A DNA stretch of 38,025 nucleotides from Planctomycetota bacterium (GTDB taxonomy: Bacteria > Planctomycetota > B15-G4), in assembly GCA_029259725.1 (NCBI GenBank), contig JAJDER010000117.1, positions 1 through 38,025 of the forward strand, read 5' to 3'. The first letter of the stretch is position 1, and every line of letters begins with the position of its first letter. Of the stretch, positions 31,260 to 38,025 are shown piece by piece. The notes beneath the pieces are model-generated. The model was given only the letters and a program-made list of their open reading frames with translations, made no database searches and was not told the origin of the DNA. The position numbers and the translations under genes were made by a program.

Positions 31260-34200
31260 TCAGTCCTGGGTCACCGTCTCGTGGAGGTTCAGCACGGCAC
31301 TGGCCAGCATCGTCCACGCGGCCAGCTCCGCCCGGCCGGCGCCCATCGGCACGGGTGCTTCGCCGACTTCGAGCAGCGCGTTCGCCGCGTCGAGGTCCTC
31401 GGCATACCGCGCCCGGTAGGCGGCGAGGGCGTCGCCGAGCAGCGCGAGTTCGTCGCCGTCCGGGGTTCGCGACGTGCACGCCCGGAGCAGCCAGGCCAGG
31501 CGGTCGTCGTCCGCGTCGATGTCGCCGCCGAGCTGCAGCGCCCGCGCGGCCAGGGCGCGGGCGGCCTCGACGAACTGCACGTCATTCCAGAGCACCAGCG
31601 CCTGCAGAGGCGTGTTCGTCGGGCTGCGGCGGATCACGCACGACTCGCGCGTCGGGGCGTCGAAGGTCTGCAACGAGGGAGGCGGTACCGCGCGCTTCCA
31701 GTAGGTGTAGAGGCTGCGGCGCCACAGCTCGTCGGGCTCACCACGCATGAACGTGCGCGTGTTCGAGTTGAGCATGGACACTTCCTGCCACAGGCCCTCG
31801 GGCTGGTAGGGCTTCACCGACGGGCCGCCGAGGACCTCGATCAGCAGGCCCGAGGTGGACAGGGCCAGATCGCGGATCTGCTCCGCCTCGAGCCGTCGTC
31901 TCGGATAGGCGGCCAGCCAGCGGTTGTCGGGGTCGCGAGACGCGAGGTCGGGACGCGCGGCCGAAGACTGTCGGTAGGTGTGGCTGGTCACCATGAGGCG
32001 CAACAGTCCGTGCAGGTCCCAGCCCGATTCGCGGAACTCCACCGCGAGCCAGTCGAGCAGCGCGGGGTGGCTGGGCCAGTCGCCCTGGTGGCCGAAGTCC
32101 TCGGCCGTGCGCACGAGGCCGTGGGCGAACAGGATCTGCCAGAACCGGTTCACGGCCACGCGCGCGAAGAGCGGGTTCTCGTCGGCGACGAGCCACTGCG
32201 CCAGGCCGAGACGATCGCGCGGCGCGTCCTCCGGCAGGGCCGGCAGGAACTCCGGGACGCGGCGGTCGACGGGCCGACTCTCGTCGGGGTGGTCGTACTG
32301 CCCGCGCATGAGCACGTAGGTGGGCTTCGGCTCGTCGCGCTCCTGCATGACCATCGAGCGTGGAATGGAGGAAGACACGGTGGCCCGCTCGGCCTCGACC
32401 GCCACACGCTCATCGTCGAGCGCGCGCCAGTCCTCGAAGAAACGCCGGCGCCAGGCCAGGGTCAGGTCCGCCTGTTGGACCTCCGAGAGGGCCTCGTCCG
32501 GCAGCAGCATCGACGGGAGCTCGCCGACCATGACGTGCTCGGCGGGCCGCGGCCGGAACGCGTAGCCGCCCGGACCGCCGGTGTTGATGAGCTTGTAGAC
32601 CAGCGCATTGGCGCCGGCGCGCAGGGGGAGCGTGGCTTCGTCCTGGTCCATCGCCACGCCGCGGTCCACCCGGTTCTCGGCGACCAGCTCGCCGTTCAGG
32701 TAGAGCTGGAACCCGTCGTCGCTGCCGAGCGACACTTCCAGCTCGCGCGCGTCGGGCGACCACAGCGTGCGCCCGACGTAGCCCGCGCCCGGATCGTCGA
32801 ACAGCGTCACGGTGCGGTCGTCGGCGAGGGCGGCGTCGAAGGTCCAGGTGGGCTGTCCGTCGCCGAAGGTGTCGCGGGCGTCGACGCGCGTCAGGGTCTC
32901 GGGTCCGAAGGCGACGTCATAGGCCGCGTCCCGCTCCCCGCCCTCGACGCGGAACGGCTGCGCCTTGTACCAGCGCCCGGCGGCCACTGGCAGCTGTGAC
33001 GTGCCGCTCATGGGCGAGACGCGCAGGCGCACCCGACCCAGCGAGTGCTCGCTGTAGACCGAACGATGAGCCAGCGTGATGCGCAGGTCGGTGCCGCCCT
33101 CGAAGCCGAAGCTCTCCTCGGCCAGCAGCAGCAGGTTGCGCTCACCGGCGTTCGCGTTGCCGTCGGCGGCCCAACCCAGCGTGTCGGTGCGGTCGAGGAC
33201 GTTGCCGGCCTCGAAGTCGCCGTTGGTCTGTCGATGGTCGGACCAGGCCCAGATCAGCGGAACCTCGGTCCACGGCGCGCTCCCGTCGCTCGGACGCGCC
33301 TGCACCTCGATGCCGGTCACCACCGCGTTGCCGTGGCTCGCGCGTCCGGCGCCCTGCGACTCGATGTCGGGCGTCCGCAGCGCCTCGACGAGGATCGCGC
33401 GCAGAGCGTCGGCCTCGCTGCGCAGCTCGAGGGTGTAGTCCTCGAAGGCGGGCATGCGGCCTCCGGCCAGGATCGACCCGTCGTCCTGGGTCGTCAGCGA
33501 CACGTCGTCCTCGGACGACCACGCGGCGAGCACCTCGGGCAGGCTCCAGTCCAGGCCGGCGCGCGCGGCGGCGTTGGCGATCGACTCGGCCCGGCGCTGC
33601 TCCTCGCCGGGCAGGGGCTCGTCGAGCCGGAGCACGAGGTCGGCGTGCTGCTCGTCGAGAGCATCCAGCTCGGCCAGCTGCGCGGGGCTCGGAACCTCGA
33701 TGAAGGGCTCGTAGGCGCGGTTCGGGTCGTCGGTCTGCGTGTAGAGCCCGGGCTCCTCGATCGAGTTGAAGAAGGCCATCATCCCGTAGAACTCCGCCTG
33801 GCTCAGCGGATCGAACTTGTGGTCGTGGCAGCGTGCGCAGCCCGTCGTGAGCCCGAGGAACACGGAGCTGGTCGTGACCACCCGGTCCGCGGCGTACTCG
33901 ACCAGGTACTCCTCGTTGATCGCGCCGCCCTCGTCGGTGATCACGTGGTTGCGGTTGAAGCCGCTGGCCACGATCTGGTCCGTCGTCGCGTCGGGCAGCA
34001 GGTCGCCGGCGATCTGCTCCACCACGAAGCGGTCGTAGGCCATGTTGTCGCGGAACGCGGCCAGGACCCAATCGCGCCAGGGCCACATCTGCCGGCCGTT
34101 GTCCATGTGGATGCCGCTCGTGTCGCCGTAGCGTGCCGCGTCCATCCACGGCGTGGCGAAGCGTTCGGCCATCCGCGTGCGGTAGGGCTCGGTGCCGAAC

Positions 34201-34970
34201 AGGTCGTCGACGACGCGCTCGTAGGCACCCGGCCGCGTGTCCGCCAGGAAGGCGTCCAGCTCCTCGACCGTCGGCGGGAGTCCGGTCAGGTCGAGGAAGA
34301 CCCGGCGCAGGAGCGTGGCGCGATCGGCGTCGGGAGACGGTGCGACGTCTTCACGTTCGAGGTTGGCGAGGACGAAGGCGTCGATCGGGTTGCGGACCCA
34401 GGCGGCGTCGTCGGGCGCCGGGGGGGCCGGCCGCGCGGGCGGGACGAACGACCAGTGCTCCTCGTACTCGGCGCCCGCGTCGATCCACCGGCGCAGCGTG
34501 TCGAGCTCCTCTTCGGTGAGCGCGCGTTTCTTCGCGTCGGCCGGCGGCATGGCGTCGTCGGGGTCCTCGGTGGTCAGCCGGCGCCAGACCTCGCTGGCCT
34601 CGGCATCTCCGGGAACCAGGGCCGCGTAGCCGCCGCGATCGGCGTGGGCCTCGGTGGGCAGGTCCAGGCGCAGGTCCGCCTGGCGCGCGCCGGAATCGGC
34701 GCCGTGGCACTGGAAGCAGCGGTCCGAGAAGATGTGCCGCACGTCGCGCCCGTAACGCGGCGCCACCGGATCCGTCTTGGGGTCGGTTGGCGGGGCGGTG
34801 GTCGGGTCGCCGGGACGCGGCGTGGCGACGGGGTCGGATGCAGCCGGGTCGGACACGAGCACGGCGGCCAAGGCGAACGCGACGCGCAGCACCGCGCACG
34901 CGGAGCGTGGGGACGGCCGAGGCGGGGACGGCCTCGGGCGCTCGGGGGAGGCGACAGTCGGGCGAGTCAC
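31260..34970 (-). CDS. PSCyt1-DUF1549-DUF1553 planctomycete surface cytochrome-like protein
   Basis: The protein has 1236 residues from GTG 34970. The frame is open further up, but only this start gives a signal peptide (RSACAVLRVAFALAAVLVSD, about 22-41). The PSCyt1 domain begins RHIFSDRCFQCHG with Cys85, Cys88 and His89 as a heme c or CxxCH site, then AMPPADAKKRALTEEELDTL and EEHWSFVPP. DUF1549 follows (NPIDAFVLANLEREDVAPSP, VFLDLTGLPPTVEELDAFL, PWMDAARYGDT), then a second CxxCH (GCARCHDHKFDP). A beta-rich insert (about 560-880) resembling a laminin/PA14-like region contains FQLYLNGELVAENR. DUF1553 closes the protein (VNRFWQILFAHGLVRTAEDF, TSHTYRQSS). The role is inferred as envelope electron transfer or polymer binding with DUF1501. 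It is head of the operon with the DUF1501 gene. Confidence 0.92.
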   Translation of the reverse strand: MTRPTVASPERPRPSPPRPSPRSACAVLRVAFALAAVLVSDPAASDPVATPRPGDPTTAPPTDPKTDPVAPRYGRDVRHIFSDRCFQCHGADSGARQADLRLDLPTEAHADRGGYAALVPGDAEASEVWRRLTTEDPDDAMPPADAKKRALTEEELDTLRRWIDAGAEYEEHWSFVPPARPAPPAPDDAAWVRNPIDAFVLANLEREDVAPSPDADRATLLRRVFLDLTGLPPTVEELDAFLADTRPGAYERVVDDLFGTEPYRTRMAERFATPWMDAARYGDTSGIHMDNGRQMWPWRDWVLAAFRDNMAYDRFVVEQIAGDLLPDATTDQIVASGFNRNHVITDEGGAINEEYLVEYAADRVVTTSSVFLGLTTGCARCHDHKFDPLSQAEFYGMMAFFNSIEEPGLYTQTDDPNRAYEPFIEVPSPAQLAELDALDEQHADLVLRLDEPLPGEEQRRAESIANAAARAGLDWSLPEVLAAWSSEDDVSLTTQDDGSILAGGRMPAFEDYTLELRSEADALRAILVEALRTPDIESQGAGRASHGNAVVTGIEVQARPSDGSAPWTEVPLIWAWSDHRQTNGDFEAGNVLDRTDTLGWAADGNANAGERNLLLLAEESFGFEGGTDLRITLAHRSVYSEHSLGRVRLRVSPMSGTSQLPVAAGRWYKAQPFRVEGGERDAAYDVAFGPETLTRVDARDTFGDGQPTWTFDAALADDRTVTLFDDPGAGYVGRTLWSPDARELEVSLGSDDGFQLYLNGELVAENRVDRGVAMDQDEATLPLRAGANALVYKLINTGGPGGYAFRPRPAEHVMVGELPSMLLPDEALSEVQQADLTLAWRRRFFEDWRALDDERVAVEAERATVSSSIPRSMVMQERDEPKPTYVLMRGQYDHPDESRPVDRRVPEFLPALPEDAPRDRLGLAQWLVADENPLFARVAVNRFWQILFAHGLVRTAEDFGHQGDWPSHPALLDWLAVEFRESGWDLHGLLRLMVTSHTYRQSSAARPDLASRDPDNRWLAAYPRRRLEAEQIRDLALSTSGLLIEVLGGPSVKPYQPEGLWQEVSMLNSNTRTFMRGEPDELWRRSLYTYWKRAVPPPSLQTFDAPTRESCVIRRSPTNTPLQALVLWNDVQFVEAARALAARALQLGGDIDADDDRLAWLLRACTSRTPDGDELALLGDALAAYRARYAEDLDAANALLEVGEAPVPMGAGRAELAAWTMLASAVLNLHETVTQD

Positions 34971-35039
34971 GGTCCCAGCATCGGTGGAGACGGCGGCCGT
35001 GGCAAGCGCGGGCACGGGTCGGCTGTATCTTGGGGGTCT

Positions 35040-35345
35040 ATGTCCGACGAGGACCTGTTCGACCGCTCTCTCGATCAGGCGTTGGCCGGGGACTCCGAGA
35101 ACCCGGACGCGTTTCTCGCCCGGGCTCCCGGCTCGGCGAGGACCGCCTGATCGGGCCACTCGGTGGAGGCGGCATGGGGTTCGTCGTCGTCGCCGAGCAC
35201 GAGACCCTCGGCCGGCGCGTGGCGCTCGTGATTCTCCGGCCCGAGCTCGTGGCGTCGGCCACGGCCGTCGAACGTGTCCGGCGTGGCGCGTGCGCGGTCG
35301 CGAAGCTGCGGCAACCGGGCGTGACGACCGCAAGACCGAGCGCGC
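35040..35345 (+). pseudogene. Decayed, truncated Ser/Thr kinase gene remnant
   Basis: ATG 35040 opens 36 codons (MSDEDLFDRSLDQALAGD...) like the start of many planctomycete kinases, then hits a stop at 35148-35150. From about 35124 another frame continues as LGEDRLIGPLGGGGMGFVVV, then HETLGRRVALVILRPEL and VRRGACAVAKLRQPG. This is a Hanks kinase N-lobe with a frameshift, the catalytic Lys replaced (VALV for VALK) and everything after the C-helix lost. The likely promoter -10 TATCTT (35025-35030) is still visible. Nothing else of the kinase follows; the adjacent sequence is the repeat-bearing promoter of the next operon. Confidence 0.8.
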
Positions 35346-35350
35346 CATCA

Positions 35351-35407
35351 CCGTACCGCCGCCCGTAACCCCGCCGTAACCCGACCCGCCGCGCAGCGCG
35401 ATAGTCT
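35351..35407 (+). promoter_or_regulatory. CCGTAAC direct repeats and -10 box of the VTC operon
   Basis: CCGTACC (35351-35357), CCGTAAC (35363-35369) and CCGTAAC (35374-35380) are followed by 21 bases and TAGTCT (35402-35407). The last two copies are 11 bp apart; the first is 12 bp away. The -35 position (ACCCGA) is non-consensus. Word and spacing match the site at 23054, suggesting control by the regulator at 20883. Confidence 0.6.
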
Positions 35408-35486
35408 TCCGTGAAGAACGCGTTGGCCGCGGATGAAGGTCTGTCGAGATCCCCGGCCGCCCCCCGCGTTCAGCGAAGGCGGAACG

Positions 35487-36317
35487 ATGGCCGGCAAGAC
35501 TCCAGACACGGGGTTCGACACGACGTTGACGTCACGGTACGAGTGCAAGTACCTGATCGACGAGTTCACCGCCGCCGCCCTGAGGCGCTACCTGGCGAGC
35601 CACGCGAAGCTGGATCCCTACTCCGCGGCGTCTGCGGATCACCGCTATCGAGTGCTGAGTCTGTACCTCGACACCCCGGGCCTGCGGCTCTACCGGGACA
35701 CGGCCCAGGGTGTGCGCAACCGGTACAAGCTGCGCCTCCGGTACTACGCCGAGGAGGGCGACGGCCCGGTGTTCTTCGAGGTCAAGAAGCGTGCCGACGT
35801 GATCGTCCGCAAGAGCCGCGAGCTCATGAGTCGAGAGCAGGCCCAGGACTTCCTGCTGCACGGGTCCTGCCATCGGAATGCCCGGAACGGGGATGACCTG
35901 GACCAGTTCCTGGATCGCTGCCGGGAGATGGGGGCCGTCCCGGCCCTGCGCCTGCGCTACTGGCGCGAAGCGTGGGAGTCGCGGGCCTCCGACCCGGTGC
36001 GGATCACCTTCGACACCACGGTCGAGCACTGCATGCTCTCGGCCCCCGGCCTGGTGGAGACGCGCCCCGCGTGGCGACGGACGGGCTTCGGCGCGCCCGT
36101 GATCCTGGAGGTCAAGTTCACGGATCTGCGGCCGCGCTGGCTCGACCAGATGCTGCAGCACTTCAACCTCGACAAGGTCTCGGTGGCGAAGTACGCCGAG
36201 TCGATCGAGGAGATCCTGCGGGCAGGGCGCCTCTCCGTGCTCGAAGCCCGCATGGGACTGGGGCTGCACGGTCTCGACGGGGGCGCCACGGCGGTTCCGC
36301 GCGGGCGGGCGTCGTGA
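35487..36317 (+). CDS. VTC-domain (polyphosphate-polymerase-like) protein
   Basis: The product has 276 residues from ATG 35487 (Shine-Dalgarno AAGGCGGA); ATG 35433 is an in-frame alternative. The fold is the VTC/triphosphate-tunnel type: SRYECKYLID with Glu19 and Lys21, RVLSLYLDTPGLRLYRD, NRYKLRLRYY (Lys81, Arg83, Arg85), FFEVKKR (Glu98, Lys100, Lys101), RKSR, then LRLRYWREAWES, RITFDTTV and ILEVKFTDLRPRW. The basic and acidic tunnel residues that handle phosphate chains and metal are kept, so catalysis is plausible. Yeast Vtc4 makes polyphosphate from ATP. Bacterial VTC proteins next to DUF4956, often with CotH kinases, have no proven reaction to my knowledge. It is first gene of an operon and its stop overlaps the DUF4956 start (GTGA). 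Confidence 0.9.
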   Translation: MAGKTPDTGFDTTLTSRYECKYLIDEFTAAALRRYLASHAKLDPYSAASADHRYRVLSLYLDTPGLRLYRDTAQGVRNRYKLRLRYYAEEGDGPVFFEVKKRADVIVRKSRELMSREQAQDFLLHGSCHRNARNGDDLDQFLDRCREMGAVPALRLRYWREAWESRASDPVRITFDTTVEHCMLSAPGLVETRPAWRRTGFGAPVILEVKFTDLRPRWLDQMLQHFNLDKVSVAKYAESIEEILRAGRLSVLEARMGLGLHGLDGGATAVPRGRAS

Positions 36318-37000
36318 ATCCGCTCGACGACCTCTTCGCGCGCAACCCCGGCCTGGCGCCGGACATGGGCGCGCGCGCCATGCTGCTCTCGCTGTTGCTC
36401 GCGTTCGTGCTCGGTCAGCTGATCGCGTGGGTCTACAAGCGGACCCACAGCGGGCTGTCGTACTCACGCTCGTTCACCGAGAGCCTGGTGCTGATCACGA
36501 TGGTCGTGTCGCTGGTGATGTTCGTGATCGGCGACAACATCGTGACCGCGTTCGGGCTCATCGGCGCCCTGGCGATCATCCGCTTCCGCAACGTGCTCAA
36601 GGACACGCGTGACACGGTCTTCGTCTTCATCGCGCTCGTGCTCGGCATGGCGCTCGGCTCGCAGCGCCACGGCCCGGCGATCCTGGGCACACTGGTCCTG
36701 CTGGGCGCGACGGTGTACCTGCACTGGACGCGCTTCGGGACCAACGGGTTGTTCGACGGCCACCTCAGTTTCCGGGCCGGAGAGCACGTCCAGGAGAGCG
36801 AGACGCGCGCCATCCTGCAGCGCTTCTGCCGGCGCTTCAACTCGCTCAGCGTGCGCCGTGGCCAGGGCGTCACCGAGTACGTCTTCGTGGTCAGCCTGCG
36901 CGACACGACGCGGGGCCACGAGATGTTGCGTGACCTCGAGACGTTGGATGACGTCGGTCAGGTGGCGCTCGTGCTCCAGGACGAGTTGTCGGAGGTGTGA
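36314..37000 (+). CDS. DUF4956 integral membrane protein
   Basis: The product has 228 residues from GTG 36314 (GTGA overlap). Four membrane helices are visible in about residues 18-140 (MLLSLLLAFVLGQLIAWVY, VLITMVVSLVMFVIG, the FGLIGALAIIRFRNVLKDTR region, and FVFIALVLGMALG with ILGTLVLLGATVYL). The motif GLIGALAIIRFRNVLKDTRD is the hallmark of DUF4956. A soluble C-terminal domain of about 80 residues follows, ACT/ferredoxin-like in look (EYVFVVSLRDTTRGHEMLRD). These proteins occur beside VTC genes and probably form the membrane part of the same machine, for example exporting or anchoring its product. The molecular role is unknown. Confidence 0.88.
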   Translation: MNPLDDLFARNPGLAPDMGARAMLLSLLLAFVLGQLIAWVYKRTHSGLSYSRSFTESLVLITMVVSLVMFVIGDNIVTAFGLIGALAIIRFRNVLKDTRDTVFVFIALVLGMALGSQRHGPAILGTLVLLGATVYLHWTRFGTNGLFDGHLSFRAGEHVQESETRAILQRFCRRFNSLSVRRGQGVTEYVFVVSLRDTTRGHEMLRDLETLDDVGQVALVLQDELSEV

Positions 37001-37002
37001 GC

Positions 37003-38025
37003 GTGGACATCCGAGGCGAGATCTCGACGCCCCTGGGGCAACGGCTGAGTCGCGCGCGCGTGGGATCGCTGCCGCTGCTGGTCTGGATCGGCGGCGTGTT
37101 CCTGGCCCTGGATCTCTGGCTCGACGAACCGCGCACGTCGACCTACCACGGCCTGGCCCACGTGGACGAAGTGGCCGTGTCGTGCCCCGTCGACGGGCAG
37201 CTCGTGCGCCTGCTCATCGGTCTCTATGACACCGTCCAGGCCGGGGATCCGCTGGCCACGCTCGACGACGCCGGACTGCTGGCGCGCATCGAGACGGCGC
37301 GCGCGGAGCTCGGACAACTCGCGGCGGAGCTCGAGGCGCAGCGGGCACGGCTGGAATTCGAGGACCAGATCGCGCGCGCTGAGGTGTCCGCGACGGCCCG
37401 CCTGGAGTACCCGGCCGAACTGCGCGCCTTCCACGCCGACGAGGCCCGCCTGGAGCTGGAGCTGTTGCAGACGCGGCTCGACATCGCCACGAGCGAGCTG
37501 CGCGCCGACCGTTTCGAGGTCGAAGTCCATCGGTTCGAGACCCTCGTCCGGCAGGAGATCGCGACGCCGGCCGAGACCGAGGACCTCGTGTTGCAGCATG
37601 AGATCGAGCGTCAGCGCATCGAAGGCCTGCGTCGGATCGAGACCGATCTGCTGGCCGACCTCGACGACGCGCGCGCTCGTCGACGGGCGCTGGCGTCCGG
37701 CTACCAGGCCCCGGCGGGCGGCATCTTCGCGCCGGCCGGACTGGAGGCGCGGCTCAGTGGCTGGAAGGCCGCCCTCGTCGTGCAGCAGAAGCGTCTCGAT
37801 GAGCTGGACCTCCTGCGCCGCGCGCACGTCCTGCGCGCGCCGGTCTCGGGGCGCGTGGCCACGCTGATGGCTGACGAGGGGCGCTACCTGCTGGCCGGGG
37901 AGACCGTGCTGCTCCTCGTGGATCCCGAGACCACCGCGGTGGCGCTCTGGCTGCCGGAGGCCACGCGGGTGCAGCCGCGTCTCGGCGATCGGTTCGTCGT
38001 CACGCACCAGCTCGACCCGCGCGAC
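37003..38025 (+). CDS. HlyD-type membrane fusion (adaptor) protein, 3' end beyond the window
   Basis: 341 codons are visible from GTG 37003, two bases after the DUF4956 stop, with no stop before the window ends. One membrane helix lies near residues 23-40 (LPLLVWIGGVFLALDLWL). A first half-lipoyl segment follows (VAVSCPVDGQLVRLLIGLYD, then TVQAGDPLATLDD), then a long coiled coil (about 95-270, rich in Glu, Leu, Arg and Ala). A second half-lipoyl segment (LRAPVSGRVATLMADEGRYL, then LAGETVLLLVDPE) leads into the beta-barrel start. Such adaptors link an inner-membrane pump to an outer-membrane exit. In this operon it suggests that the VTC/DUF4956 product, or a related factor, is exported. Confidence 0.88.
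   Translation, partial: MDIRGEISTPLGQRLSRARVGSLPLLVWIGGVFLALDLWLDEPRTSTYHGLAHVDEVAVSCPVDGQLVRLLIGLYDTVQAGDPLATLDDAGLLARIETARAELGQLAAELEAQRARLEFEDQIARAEVSATARLEYPAELRAFHADEARLELELLQTRLDIATSELRADRFEVEVHRFETLVRQEIATPAETEDLVLQHEIERQRIEGLRRIETDLLADLDDARARRRALASGYQAPAGGIFAPAGLEARLSGWKAALVVQQKRLDELDLLRRAHVLRAPVSGRVATLMADEGRYLLAGETVLLLVDPETTAVALWLPEATRVQPRLGDRFVVTHQLDPRD

Noticed and set aside
34747-34753. Another CCGTAAC word near 34747
   Set aside because: It is single, lies inside the coding region of the PSCyt1 gene and lacks the 11-bp partner, so it is treated as chance.
34971-35351. Longer N-terminus for the PSCyt1-DUF1553 protein
   Set aside because: It would cover the divergent kinase remnant and place the signal peptide far inside the protein; GTG 34970 is better.
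1-38025. CRISPR arrays, IS elements, tRNA or rRNA genes, prophage
   Set aside because: No spaced repeats of the right size, transposase motifs, cloverleaf or T-loop signatures, or phage genes were seen on reading both strands; a tRNA/Infernal scan would settle the RNA question.

Overview
The window is high-GC DNA (I judge about 70 percent by eye), almost entirely coding, and most likely from a Planctomycetota bacterium. Planctomycete hallmarks seen here are a PSCyt1/DUF1549/DUF1553 surface cytochrome gene paired with a DUF1501 gene, the start of a probable PVC-type membrane-bound dehydrogenase, a secreted sulfatase, and a Hanks kinase fused to a formylglycine-generating-enzyme-like (FGE-like) domain. 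No tRNA, rRNA, IS element or CRISPR array was recognised.

Layout. Positions 1-2064 (minus) hold the start of the dehydrogenase-like gene and a sulfatase. Positions 2362-3915 (plus) encode a secreted glucose/sorbosone-dehydrogenase-like propeller. Positions 4095-6020 (plus) encode an MlaA (VacJ)-like lipoprotein fused to an alpha/beta hydrolase. Positions 6195-9335 (plus) hold the kinase-FGE-like receptor and a small unknown gene. Positions 9385-15681 form a non-homologous end-joining (NHEJ) locus. On plus, a phosphopantetheinyl transferase gene overlaps a LigD-like gene (phosphoesterase, decayed ligase, polymerase). On minus and convergent to it lie Ku, a separate active ATP-dependent ligase, and a BRCT-MerR-TPR protein translationally coupled to the ligase. 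Positions 15879-18120 (minus) encode a metallo-beta-lactamase-fold hydrolase and a HupE/UreJ-like membrane protein. An FG-GAP propeller gene diverges from them at 18266.

Positions 19955-24381 look like a small regulatory island. An OmpR-type response regulator and a histidine kinase with a poly-Asp sensor loop are flanked by two paralogous secreted proteins and an acidic PepSY-like lipoprotein. Both paralogue promoters, and the promoter of the distant VTC-DUF4956-HlyD operon (35487 to the window end), carry 7-bp repeats spaced 11 bp apart. In each case the repeats lie 21-22 bp upstream of a -10 box and there is no recognisable -35. That geometry is expected for OmpR/PhoB-family activators. 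My main proposal is therefore an undescribed regulon: an acidic-loop sensor controlling acidic secreted proteins and a VTC-type (polyphosphate-polymerase-like) membrane operon, possibly for cation or anionic-polymer homeostasis at the cell surface.

Positions 24519-28363 hold a sodium:solute symporter and a minus-strand operon (alpha/beta hydrolase, PhyH dioxygenase, DinB-like protein). Positions 28477-34970 hold an unknown lipoprotein and the DUF1501/PSD1 pair. The DUF1501 gene is cut by an in-frame amber codon just after its Tat signal. A decayed kinase remnant lies at 35040-35345.

All domain calls come from reading translations by eye; no database search was run.
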